A stretch of DNA of 64,000 nt from positions 78,345 to 142,344 of the forward strand of contig CAJMNO010000005.1 of the NCBI GenBank assembly GCA_905214865.1, in the 5' to 3' direction. The translations under genes were made by a program, and so were the position numbers. The notes beneath the pieces are model-generated. The model searched no databases. It was not told where the DNA came from and was given only the letters and a program-made list of their open reading frames with translations. Of the stretch, positions 15,586-23,850 are shown in pieces. Each line of letters starts with the position of its first letter. The stretch's first letter is position 1. The DNA is from an uncultured bacterium. Its GTDB lineage: Bacteria; Actinomycetota; Coriobacteriia; Coriobacteriales; Atopobiaceae.

Positions 15586-16722
15586 CTAGTTGGTGCCGAG
15601 CGTGAACGGATCGCCCTCGGGCGGGAACGAGAGCCACGCGTCGAGGAGCGAGAGGGCGCAGACCGCCTCTGCCACGGGGACCGCCCGCGGTGCGATGCAG
15701 GGGTCGTGCCTCCCGTGGACCTCCAGCACCTCGGGCTCGCCCGTGCCGAGGTTGACGGAGTCCTGGGGGCGGGAGATGCTGGAGGTGGGCTTGACGGCCA
15801 TCCTGAACAGGACGGGGGCGCCGGTCGTGATGCCGCCCAGTATCCCGCCCGCGTTGTTCGTGCGCGGGGCCGGGCCGTCGGGCGTCGCGTCGAAGGGGTC
15901 GTTGTTCTCGCTCCCGCGCACGTCCGCCGCGCCGAAGCCGCTTCCAAACTCGATGCCCTTCACCGCGGGGATGCCAAAGGCGGCACGGGCGACGAGGTTC
16001 TCGATGCCGTCGAACATGGGGGAGCCCACCCCGGCGGGGAGGCCGCAGGCCACGCACTCGACGACGCCGCCGACGCTGTCGAGGTCCCTCCTCGCCGCGT
16101 CGATGGCGTCGAGCATGCGGCCGCCGGCCTCGGGGTCGATGGTGGGGAGGCCGTCCCTCTCCTCCAGCGCGTCGATCTGCCGGGAGAGCGCCTGGGAGTC
16201 CGAGCGCAGCGTGGCACGGAAGGGCTCGTCCTCCACGCCGGCGACCCGCAGGAGGTGCGCCCTCACGCGGACGCCGCGCGCCTCGAGCATCTGGATGGCG
16301 ATGCCGCCCGCCACGCAGAGCGGGGCCGTGAGCCTTCCCGAGAAGTGCCCGCCGCCGGGGACGTCCTGGTTGCCGTGCCACTTTTCCCAGGCGGTGAAGT
16401 CGGCGTGTCCGGGGCGCGGGACCGCGAGCAGGTTGTCGTAGTCGTGGGAGCGCGTGTTGGTGTTGCGGATGACCGCGGCGAGCGGTGCGCCGCAGGTCCT
16501 CCCGTCGTGGTTGATGCCGCTCACGAACTCGGGCTGGTCCGCCTCCCTGCGTGGGGTCGACCAGGTGCCCTGGCCGGGGGCCCTCCTCGCCATGAAGGCG
16601 GAGAGCCGCTCCCCGTCTATCGCGAAGCCGCTGGGGAGCCCCTCGACCACGCAGCCGATCGCCTCTGAGTGAGACTGGCCGAACACGGTGACCCTGAGGG
16701 CATTGCCAAAAGTGGAGGGCAT
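15586..16722 (-). CDS. aroC: Chorismate synthase
   Basis: Makes chorismate from EPSP by trans-1,4 elimination with reduced FMN as a catalyst. At 378 aa it is full length and carries the three family signatures: GQSHSEAIGCVVEGLPSG near the N-terminus, the central HGNQDVPGGGHFSGRLT, and RTNNAGGILGGITTGAPV with KPTSSISRPQ near the C-terminus. The ATG at 16722 is 1 nt after the aroA stop, so it is translationally linked to aroA. A source of reduced flavin is not evident in the operon. Confidence 0.97.
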   Translation of the reverse strand: MPSTFGNALRVTVFGQSHSEAIGCVVEGLPSGFAIDGERLSAFMARRAPGQGTWSTPRREADQPEFVSGINHDGRTCGAPLAAVIRNTNTRSHDYDNLLAVPRPGHADFTAWEKWHGNQDVPGGGHFSGRLTAPLCVAGGIAIQMLEARGVRVRAHLLRVAGVEDEPFRATLRSDSQALSRQIDALEERDGLPTIDPEAGGRMLDAIDAARRDLDSVGGVVECVACGLPAGVGSPMFDGIENLVARAAFGIPAVKGIEFGSGFGAADVRGSENNDPFDATPDGPAPRTNNAGGILGGITTGAPVLFRMAVKPTSSISRPQDSVNLGTGEPEVLEVHGRHDPCIAPRAVPVAEAVCALSLLDAWLSFPPEGDPFTLGTN

Positions 16723-16723
16723 C

Positions 16724-18046
16724 CTACTCCCACCCTTCCGTTACGTTGCCCCCCAGCGCCGCGAAGTCGGCGAAGAAGGCGGGATACGACTTTGAGACGC
16801 AGCTGGAGTCGTGGATCGTGGTGGGGCCCGAGGCGCCGGCGGCGGCGACCGCCGCCATCATCGCGATCCTGTGGTCGTTGCGCGCGTCCACCTCGCCACC
16901 GGCGAGCCGGGGCACGCCCTCGACGACGAGCTCGTCCCCCTCTATGCGCACGTTGGCGCCCAGGGCGTTGAGGCCGTCTCGCACGGTCACCAGGCGGTCG
17001 GACTCCTTCAGGCGCAGCCTCCCCGCGTTGGTGAAGCGCGTGGTGCCCTCGGCGGTCGCCGCGACCGCGGCGAGGGGAGGGACGAGGTCGGGGATGTCCG
17101 CCACGTCGATGGTGCGGCCGCGAAGGGCGTCGTGGGTGCAGCGCGCACTGTCGCCGCCGCGCGTGACGTGGGCCCCAAACGAGGCGAGCGCGCCGAGCAC
17201 CGCCCTGTCGCCCTGGGAGCTCGAGAGGTCGAGCCCCGTCACCGTGACGCCCGACCCGCAGGACGCGCCCGCGGCGAGCCAGAACGCGGCGTTGGACCAG
17301 TCGCCCTCCACCGAGGCGACGCCGGGGGATACGAGCTCGGAGCCGGCAGGGACCGAGTAGCGCGTGACCGCCGCCGTGCCGCGGGGCTCGCGGTCGACGG
17401 AGACGTGCACGCCAAACCTCGCGAGCGAGCTCACGGTGATCGCGACGTAGGAGCGCGACTGCATGGGCTCGCCCACCTCGACGTCGAGCCCGTCCGCAAC
17501 GAGCGGGGCCGCCATGAGGAGGCCGCTCACGAACTGGGACGACACGTCACCGGGCAGGCGGTAGGTCCCGCCGGAGATGGGGCCCTGCACCCTGAGCGGG
17601 AACGCCCCCTGCCGGGAGAGCCGGGCCCCGTGCGACACGAGCTCCTCGTAGAGGGGCGAGAGGGGACGCTGGGCCAGTCGGCCGTGGCCGGTGAGGGAGC
17701 ATGCCGCCCCCAGCGCGGCGACAACGGGGAGGAGGAAGCGGATCGTCGATCCGGACTCGCCGCAGTCGAGGGTCGCCCCCTCGGCAGCCCTCGGCCGGCC
17801 GGCCTCCCGTGGGATCGGGTTCACGCGGAACCCGCGCGAGGTCCGCGCGACGCGCGCGCCCAGCGAGCGCATGCAGTCCGCGGTCGCCTCGATGTCGCGC
17901 GACGTGGTCTCGCAGTCCAGGTCGACCCTCCCCCCGCAGAGCGCGGAGAGGATCAGCATGCGGTGGGCCACCGACTTGGACGCGATGGCGGGGATCGTGC
18001 CTACCAGGGGGGCGGGCTGGATGACGGCGAACCTCTTCTCTCCCAT
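16724..18046 (-). CDS. aroA: 3-phosphoshikimate 1-carboxyvinyltransferase (EPSP synthase)
   Basis: Joins PEP and shikimate 3-phosphate to give EPSP. The 440-aa protein shows SKSVAHRMLILSAL near the N-terminus, DCGESGSTIRFLLPVVAALG in the PEP site, and LRLKESDRL and DHRIAMM in the C-terminal half. The ATG at 18046 overlaps the aroB stop in a TGATG arrangement; a GTG one codon earlier is also possible. The site spelled SALCGG replaces the common alanine-rich motif; no glyphosate-class call is made from sequence alone. Confidence 0.96.
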   Translation of the reverse strand: MGEKRFAVIQPAPLVGTIPAIASKSVAHRMLILSALCGGRVDLDCETTSRDIEATADCMRSLGARVARTSRGFRVNPIPREAGRPRAAEGATLDCGESGSTIRFLLPVVAALGAACSLTGHGRLAQRPLSPLYEELVSHGARLSRQGAFPLRVQGPISGGTYRLPGDVSSQFVSGLLMAAPLVADGLDVEVGEPMQSRSYVAITVSSLARFGVHVSVDREPRGTAAVTRYSVPAGSELVSPGVASVEGDWSNAAFWLAAGASCGSGVTVTGLDLSSSQGDRAVLGALASFGAHVTRGGDSARCTHDALRGRTIDVADIPDLVPPLAAVAATAEGTTRFTNAGRLRLKESDRLVTVRDGLNALGANVRIEGDELVVEGVPRLAGGEVDARNDHRIAMMAAVAAAGASGPTTIHDSSCVSKSYPAFFADFAALGGNVTEGWE

Positions 18047-19161
18047 CACGCACCGACCCCGCAGCCCAGGTCCACGAGCCTCTCGAACTCCTCAAGGGAG
18101 ACGTGCCTCACCTCGACCGAGCCGATTGCCCGGGGGACAACGACGTTGACGCCGTCGCCGTGGCGCTTCTTGTCGTGCGTCGCGTACGAGACGATGAGGT
18201 CGTGGGGGAGGTCGGTGTCGGTGGGGAGCCCGTGCGCACGCACCAGGGCCTCGATCCGCCGGGGCACCTCCCGGTCGCACCAGCCCATCTCGCAAGCGGC
18301 GCGGGCGATGCAGCACATGCCCAGGGCGACGCAGCTTCCGTGGCCAAGGGAGAAGTCGCCCGCGGCCTCGACGGCGTGCCCGATGGTGTGGCCAAAGTTG
18401 AGGATCTGGCGCAGGCCGTGCTCACGCTCGTCGCTGGCGACCACGTCGCGCTTGATCTGCACGTTCCTCGCGACGACCCGCGCGAGCTCGTCCTCTGCGA
18501 CCTCGCCGGTGAGGGGGTTGGCCTCGAGCCAGGCAAAGAGCTTGGGGTCGCGTATGACGCCGTGCTTGATCACCTCGCCGCAGGAGTCCCTGAACAGGTC
18601 GGGGGTGAGCGTGTCGAGGCAGTCCACGTCCGCGACCACCAGCCACGGCTGCCAGAAGGCGCCGCACAGGTTCTTCCCCGCGTCCAGGTCCACGGCGGTC
18701 TTGCCGCCCACCGACGAGTCGACCATCGCCAGGAGCGAGGTGGGGACCTGCACGAGGCTGATGCCCCTCAGGTACAGCGCCGCGGCGAGCCCGGCCATGT
18801 CGCCCGTCACGCCGCCGCCCACGGCCACGACAACGTCGTCGCGCGTGAGACCCGCCTGGGCCAGACCGCCCAGGAGCTCCTCCACGGTCGAAAGGCGCTT
18901 GTTCCTCTCGCCCGCCTCGAAGATCTGAATGCAGGCGTCGTAGCCCGCGGCCACGAGGGACTGGGCGACGGCGTCTGCGTAGAGCGGCGCCACGTTGGAG
19001 TCGGACACCACGCACGCGCGGCCGCCCCCGCACGCCTGGCGCGCGAGCCGGCCGACCTCGTCGATGACACCCTCGCCCACCACCACGTCGTAGTCACGCT
19101 GGCTCGTGGGGACGCGCACCACGATGGGCTCCCCCTCGATGCCGGCAGTCGTCTGGGTCAT
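18046..19161 (-). CDS. aroB: 3-dehydroquinate synthase
   Basis: Cyclises DAHP to 3-dehydroquinate using NAD and a divalent metal. The 371-aa protein contains GGGVTGDMAGLAAALYLRGI, QVPTSLLAMVDSSVGGKTAV (nucleotide and substrate loop), IKHGVI and the metal-binding NFGHTIGHAVE. The ATG at 19161 overlaps the tyrA stop by four bases (ATGA), typical of coupled translation. It makes the substrate of the AroQ domain encoded at the far end of the same operon. Confidence 0.97.
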   Translation of the reverse strand: MTQTTAGIEGEPIVVRVPTSQRDYDVVVGEGVIDEVGRLARQACGGGRACVVSDSNVAPLYADAVAQSLVAAGYDACIQIFEAGERNKRLSTVEELLGGLAQAGLTRDDVVVAVGGGVTGDMAGLAAALYLRGISLVQVPTSLLAMVDSSVGGKTAVDLDAGKNLCGAFWQPWLVVADVDCLDTLTPDLFRDSCGEVIKHGVIRDPKLFAWLEANPLTGEVAEDELARVVARNVQIKRDVVASDEREHGLRQILNFGHTIGHAVEAAGDFSLGHGSCVALGMCCIARAACEMGWCDREVPRRIEALVRAHGLPTDTDLPHDLIVSYATHDKKRHGDGVNVVVPRAIGSVEVRHVSLEEFERLVDLGCGVGA

Positions 19162-20033
19162 CGGCCCTCGACCTCCCTCTTCCTGCGGTCGCCGTCTGCG
19201 AGGAGGCCCTGGAGCCTCTCCGCGTCGCGGTTGTCTATCGCGTCCTTGTACTCCTGCAGGTGCCCTATGAGGTTGCCTATCTCAAAGCTCAGGTTGTCCG
19301 CGTTGTCCAGGAACAGCTCGGTCCACATGGGCGCGTTGAGGCGCGCGACCCTGGTGAGGTCCCGGTACGAGCCTGCCGAGAAGCCCCTGTGCACGGTGCA
19401 GGAGGGGCTCTTGACGTAGGCGTTTGACACCACGTGCGCGAGCTGCGAGGTGAAGGCGATGACCTCGTCGTGGTGCTCCGGCGTCGAGAGGGTCATGCTG
19501 CCAAAGCCGCAGGGCTCCAGCAGCTGCTCCAGGCGCTCGAGCATGTCCGCCCGCTCGAAGTCGTCCATCTTGGGCGGCACCACGACCATGGGCGCGTTGT
19601 GGAACATGTTCGCCCGGCTGTGGGCGAAGCCCGAGTACTGGGTCCCCGCCATGGGGTGGCAGCCCACGAAGGTCCAGGGCCTTCCCTCTGCGATCTTAAA
19701 GCAGCGCTCGCAGATCACCCGCTTCACGCCCACGGTGTCGATCACGATCGCGCCGGGCGAGAGGATGTCCGCCATCTGGGCGAGCCAGTCGATGGACACC
19801 TGGGGGTATCCCGCCAGGACGATCAGCTCGCAGGTGGGGACCACGTCGTCCGTGAGCTCCCCGTCAATGGTCTCAATCTCGGCGAGCTCGGTCACCGAGT
19901 GCGTCCTGTTCCAGCCGTACACCTCGCGGCCGCCCGCGTGGAGCGCCTTGGCGAACGACCCGCCCATCAGACCGAGTCCCACGATGCCAACGCGACCGGG
20001 CACGAGCGCCGTGCTCTGCTTCTCTTCTCCCAT
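19158..20033 (-). CDS. tyrA: Prephenate dehydrogenase
   Basis: Oxidatively decarboxylates prephenate to 4-hydroxyphenylpyruvate, the tyrosine branch. The 291-aa protein has an N-terminal Rossmann fold (VGIVGLGLMGGSFAKAL), the GCHPMAGTQYSGF substrate motif, and a helical C-terminal dimerisation domain (SAGSYRDLTRVARLNAPMW). There is no fused ACT domain, so tyrosine feedback through an ACT domain is not expected here. The ATG at 20033 lies 5 nt after the aroF stop and overlaps aroB by four bases. Confidence 0.95.
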   Translation of the reverse strand: MGEEKQSTALVPGRVGIVGLGLMGGSFAKALHAGGREVYGWNRTHSVTELAEIETIDGELTDDVVPTCELIVLAGYPQVSIDWLAQMADILSPGAIVIDTVGVKRVICERCFKIAEGRPWTFVGCHPMAGTQYSGFAHSRANMFHNAPMVVVPPKMDDFERADMLERLEQLLEPCGFGSMTLSTPEHHDEVIAFTSQLAHVVSNAYVKSPSCTVHRGFSAGSYRDLTRVARLNAPMWTELFLDNADNLSFEIGNLIGHLQEYKDAIDNRDAERLQGLLADGDRRKREVEGR

Positions 20034-20038
20034 GGCCC

Positions 20039-21058
20039 CTAGTCCAAATCTGCCTCGACGGCGGAGCGGATGAGCGAGATGCGCTTCATCGCGTCCGAGA
20101 ACTGCGCGGGCGTGAGCGCCTGCGCGCCGTCCGAGAGCGCGTTCTGCGGGTCGTCGTGGACCTCCACCTCGAGGCCGTCGGCGCCCGCCGCGGTCGCGGC
20201 GTACGCGATGGGGCGCACGTAGCGGGTGTAGCCGGTGGCATGGCTGGGGTCCGCGATGATGGGGAGGTGCGACAGGTGGTGGACCACCGGGATCGCGTTT
20301 GCGTCAAAGGTGTTGCGGGTGCGGGTCTCGAAGGTCCTGATGCCGCGCTCGCACAGGATCACGTTGGGGTTGCCCTCGCTCATCACGTACTCGGCGGACA
20401 TCAGGAACTCGTCGATGGTGCAGCCCATCCCCCTCTTCAGGAGCACGGGGGCCTTCGTCCTGCCAAGCTCCCTCAGCAGCGGGAAGTTCTGGGCGTTCCT
20501 CGTTCCCACCTGCAGCACGTCGACGCCCCTGTCCAGGAAGCCCCCCACGTCGCGCGGGTCCATGACCTCGCTCACCACGGGCATGTCCAGCGAGTGGCCC
20601 ACCTCGCAGAGCAGCTCAAGGCCCCTCTCGCCCATGCCCTGGTAGGAGTAGGGGCTGGTGCGGGGCTTGTAGGCGCCGCCGCGGAGCATCGTCGCCCCGG
20701 CCTCGCGCACGCCGCGCGCGATGTCCCAGAGGTTGTCGCCCTCCACCGAGCAGGGCCCCGCGATCACCTGGAAGTTGCCCCCTCCCAGGAGCACCCCGTG
20801 GCCGCAGTCGACCACGGTGTCCTCGGGGTGGAACTTCCTGTTGGCCTTCTTGAAGGGCTCCGAGACGCGCCTGACCTGGTCCACGATGTCCATGGACTCC
20901 AGGAGGAAGGGGTCAATCTTGGTCGTGTCGCCAATTATCCCGACGATCGTCTCGTTCTCGCCCCGCGAGACGTTGGTCTTGAATCCGCGCCCCTCGATCC
21001 ACGAGACGAAGTGGTCAAGCTGGTCAGGCGTGGCGCTGTCCTTGACGATTGCAATCAT
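20039..21058 (-). CDS. aroF: 3-deoxy-7-phosphoheptulonate (DAHP) synthase, Bacillus/Thermotoga type
   Basis: Condenses PEP and erythrose 4-phosphate, the committed step of aromatic synthesis. The 339-aa protein has a ferredoxin-like N-terminal regulatory domain (MIAIVKDSATPDQLDHFVSW to about residue 70), as in the allosteric Thermotoga enzyme. The barrel follows, with QVIAGPCSVE, MLRGGAYKPRTSPYSYQG, QVGTRNAQNF and IADPSHATG. The ATG at 21058 matches the family start; upstream in-frame codons lack family similarity. It is first in the eight-gene leftward operon, so its promoter must lie between here and the tRNA terminator at 21181. A leftward TTGACC occurs at 21152-21147, but no good -10 pairs with it. 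Confidence 0.95.
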   Translation of the reverse strand: MIAIVKDSATPDQLDHFVSWIEGRGFKTNVSRGENETIVGIIGDTTKIDPFLLESMDIVDQVRRVSEPFKKANRKFHPEDTVVDCGHGVLLGGGNFQVIAGPCSVEGDNLWDIARGVREAGATMLRGGAYKPRTSPYSYQGMGERGLELLCEVGHSLDMPVVSEVMDPRDVGGFLDRGVDVLQVGTRNAQNFPLLRELGRTKAPVLLKRGMGCTIDEFLMSAEYVMSEGNPNVILCERGIRTFETRTRNTFDANAIPVVHHLSHLPIIADPSHATGYTRYVRPIAYAATAAGADGLEVEVHDDPQNALSDGAQALTPAQFSDAMKRISLIRSAVEADLD

Positions 21059-21180
21059 GAGCTGTGGTCTCCCTGCGGCCTGTGTGACCCCGTGTTTATG
21101 GCATATCTTCGCGATGCTACTACAACCCACATCCTAACTTCTGATGGGTCAACAGGCGGAAACAAAGGGAGGTGGGGGAG

Positions 21181-21215
21181 AAACAACAAAACCCGCCCCC
21201 ACCGATGGGGACGGG
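21181..21215 (-). terminator. Terminator of the tRNA-Arg transcript
   Basis: Read leftward, CCCGTCCCCA (21215-21206) pairs with TGGGGGCGGG (21201-21192) around TCGG, followed by TTTTGTTGTTT. It isolates the tRNA from the aro operon. Confidence 0.9.
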
Positions 21216-21229
21216 CTTCTCTCGTGCGA

Positions 21230-21306
21230 TGGTGACCCCAGTGGGGCTCGAACCCACGACCTTTCGCTCCGGAGGCGAACGCTCTGATCCACTGAGCTAT
21301 GGGGCC
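21230..21306 (-). tRNA. tRNA-Arg (anticodon CCG)
   Basis: Read leftward from 21306: acceptor GGCCCCA, D-arm GCTCAGTGGATCAGAGC, anticodon stem TTCGC/GCGAA around the loop CTCCGGA (anticodon CCG, reading CGG), and the T-arm with GTTCGAG. The 3' acceptor TGGGGTC follows, then discriminator A. The 3' CCA is encoded (21232-21230). The second acceptor pair is G-T. Confidence 0.96.
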
Positions 21307-21314
21307 GATAGGAG

Positions 21315-21320
21315 ATTATA
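21315..21320 (-). promoter_or_regulatory. -10 element of the tRNA-Arg promoter
   Basis: A perfect TATAAT read leftward, ending 8 bp before the tRNA 5' end, so transcription would start within a few bases of the mature tRNA. The -35 (around 21337-21342, TTCCCA) is weak. Confidence 0.7.
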
Positions 21321-21423
21321 GCGAAAACGGGTGCCCTGGGAAGGGCGTTGGGTATGCTCTTCTGGTGACGGCGCGCCATATCGGCGGCAATGGGGTCCCG
21401 ACGGGGTCGGGGAGGGGAGACGC

Positions 21424-23850
21424 ATGGAACAGGACTCTCGAGCGTCCCGCGGCGATCGCGACGGCCTCACCTCCGCGGAGGTCGAGGAGCGCCGGCGCGC
21501 CGGCCTGGTAAACGTCGACGTCCTCGCGCGCACCAAGTCGGTCCCGCAGATCCTGGCCGAGCACGTCCTGACCCTCTTCAACGCCGTCAACCTCGCCCTC
21601 GCCGTGCTCGTGTGGACCACGGGGCAGTACCGCAACATGCTCTTCCTGGGCGTCGTGCTCTCCAACCTGGTGATCGGCACGTTCCAGGAGATCAGGGCAA
21701 AGCGCCTGGTCGACGCCCTGAGCATCGTCACCGCGAGCCGCGTCCGCGTGAGGCGCGACGGGCGCGAGGACCTGGTGGGGGTCGACGACCTCGTGAGGGA
21801 CGACCTGGTTCTGGTGTCGCGCGGCGACCAGGTCCCCGCTGACGGCACGGTCGTGTTCGGCATCGCCACCGCGAACGAGGACCTCCTCACGGGCGAGAGC
21901 GCCCCGGTGGAGAAGGCCGTCGGCTCCGAGCTGCTGTCAGGCTCCTACCTCGACTCGGGCAGCGTCGAGTACCGCGTCACCAGGGTGGGCGCGGACGGGT
22001 ATGCGTCCCGCATAAGCTCCGAGGCAAAGCGGTGGCGGCCGCCGACCTCCGAGATCAGTGACACCCTCGCCTCTATCATCCGCCTCGCCACCTACGCCCT
22101 CGTCCCCCTTGGGCTCGGGCTCTTCCTTCGCCTCGTTCTCTCGGGGCGCTATGGCTACGACGGCGCGGTGCTCCAGGCCGTCGCCGCGGTCGTCGGGATG
22201 ATCCCGCAGGGGCTCGTCCTCCTCACCTCGGGCGTCATGGCCATCGCCACCACGCGGCTCGCGCGGCGCAAGGTGCTCGTGCAGCAGAGCTACTGCGTCG
22301 AGACGCTCGCCCGCGTCGACGTGCTCTGCCTCGACAAGACGGGCACGCTCACCACGGGGAGGATGGAGGTCTCCTCCTTCGCCCCCTGCGAGGGCGTTCC
22401 GCTCGACGACCTCGAGGCGGCGTGCGAGACGGTCATGGAGGCAAACCGGTCGGACGCCAACGAGACGGCGCGCGCCCTCCTCGCCCATGCCGTCTCCCGG
22501 GGCGTGCGGCCCCTCTCCTTCGTGAGGGGCATCCCCTTCTCGTCCGCCACCAAGCTCTCGGCGGCGGTCCTGGCCGACGGCGGGTGCCTCGTGGTCGGCG
22601 CCCCCCAGTTCGTCCTGCGCGACCAGCTCGGGGCGCATCGCCGGGAGCTCGACGCGTTCGAGGCGATCGAGCGCGTGCTGTGCGTCGCCCACGCCGAGGG
22701 GCTCGACGCGACGGGCGTCCCCGAGGGCAGGGTGATGCCGCTCGGCTTCGTCGCGCTGCGCGACCAGATGAGGGCGAGCGTGGGCCAGACGGTCGCGTAC
22801 TTCTCCTCCCAGGGCGTCGCCCTGAGGGTCATATCCGGAGACGACCCTCGGACCGTCTCCGCCATCGCGGCACGCGCCGGCATCCCGGGGGCGGACAGGG
22901 CCATAGACGCCTCGCGGCTCGATTCCGCCAACCTCCCGGAGGAGGTCGACGGGGCGGTGGTGTTCGGGCGCGTCACCCCGCAGGTCAAGAAGGCGCTCGT
23001 GGCGAGGTTCCGCGCGCTCGGTCACGTGGTCGCGATGACGGGCGACGGCGTCAACGACGTCCTGGCGCTCAGGGAGTCCGACTGCGCCATCGCCATGGCG
23101 TCGGGCTCCGCCGCCACGCGCAACGTCGCGGACATCGTGCTTGCCGACAACGACTTCGCCCGCATGCCCGAGGTGGTCGCTGAGGGCAGGAGGTCCATCA
23201 ACAACCTGCAGCGCTCCGCCGCCCTCTTCCTCACCAAGACCGTCTACTCGGCCGCCCTCGCGCTCATCAGCATCCTCATCCCGCCCTACCCGTTCATCCC
23301 CATCCAGATGTCGCTCGTCTCGTCCGCCGTCATCGGGGTTCCCTCGTTCGCGCTTGCGCTCGAGCCCAACCACGACCGCCTGCGTGGCACCTTCCTGGGC
23401 AACGTCCTCTCGCACTCCATGCCCGCCTCCGCGGCGATCGTCTGCGGGCTCCTGGCTGCCATGGTCATGGCGAGGGCGTTCGGCTGGAGCGACGCGCTCC
23501 TCTCCACCGTGAGCATGATCGTCATGGCAGCGGTGGGCATAGCCCTGATCGAGCGGCTCTCGCGGCCCCTCACCCCGCTCAGGGTCGCCCTCCTCGTCTT
23601 CTCCACGTCCTACGTCCTCCTGGGCATCACCGTGTTCCGCGACTTCTTCCTGGTGGCTCCGATGGATTACGTCACGGGAATAGTTTGTGTGGTCACGGTG
23701 GCCTGCGCCATAATCCTGTTCGAGTTTCTGTACGCGAAGCGCGAACTATGGTCCGAGGGGTCGGCCCTAGGCAGGCTCCTCTCTCGGGGAATGGAGATGC
23801 TCGATGGCAGCAGAGGAAACGCAGGGGGAGTTCGCGGCCGCCGTCCGTGA
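21424..23850 (+). CDS. P-type cation-transporting ATPase, CtpE-like
   Basis: An 808-aa membrane pump. Core motifs are present: LLTGES in the actuator domain, the phosphorylated Asp in DKTGTLTTG, and MTGDGVNDVLALRESDCAIAM in the hinge. About eight to ten hydrophobic helices are seen. EIRAKRLVDALSI and QQSYCVETLARVDVLCLDK resemble mycobacterial CtpE and related streptococcal pumps; CtpE is linked to calcium. Unusually, the transmembrane-4 ion motif reads MIPQGLVLL, with Gln where many calcium pumps have the ion-binding Glu of PEGL, so the ion cannot be assigned. The ATG at 21424 follows GGGGAGACGC. Its last 47 nt overlap the aconitase gene in another frame. Confidence 0.9.
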   Translation: MEQDSRASRGDRDGLTSAEVEERRRAGLVNVDVLARTKSVPQILAEHVLTLFNAVNLALAVLVWTTGQYRNMLFLGVVLSNLVIGTFQEIRAKRLVDALSIVTASRVRVRRDGREDLVGVDDLVRDDLVLVSRGDQVPADGTVVFGIATANEDLLTGESAPVEKAVGSELLSGSYLDSGSVEYRVTRVGADGYASRISSEAKRWRPPTSEISDTLASIIRLATYALVPLGLGLFLRLVLSGRYGYDGAVLQAVAAVVGMIPQGLVLLTSGVMAIATTRLARRKVLVQQSYCVETLARVDVLCLDKTGTLTTGRMEVSSFAPCEGVPLDDLEAACETVMEANRSDANETARALLAHAVSRGVRPLSFVRGIPFSSATKLSAAVLADGGCLVVGAPQFVLRDQLGAHRRELDAFEAIERVLCVAHAEGLDATGVPEGRVMPLGFVALRDQMRASVGQTVAYFSSQGVALRVISGDDPRTVSAIAARAGIPGADRAIDASRLDSANLPEEVDGAVVFGRVTPQVKKALVARFRALGHVVAMTGDGVNDVLALRESDCAIAMASGSAATRNVADIVLADNDFARMPEVVAEGRRSINNLQRSAALFLTKTVYSAALALISILIPPYPFIPIQMSLVSSAVIGVPSFALALEPNHDRLRGTFLGNVLSHSMPASAAIVCGLLAAMVMARAFGWSDALLSTVSMIVMAAVGIALIERLSRPLTPLRVALLVFSTSYVLLGITVFRDFFLVAPMDYVTGIVCVVTVACAIILFEFLYAKRELWSEGSALGRLLSRGMEMLDGSRGNAGGVRGRRP

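Noticed and set aside
21059..21132. A leader peptide (25 codons, ATG at 21132, one Trp and one Tyr) ahead of aroF, as for attenuation
   Set aside because: No proper ribosome binding site, no run of aromatic codons and no terminator/antiterminator pair before aroF.
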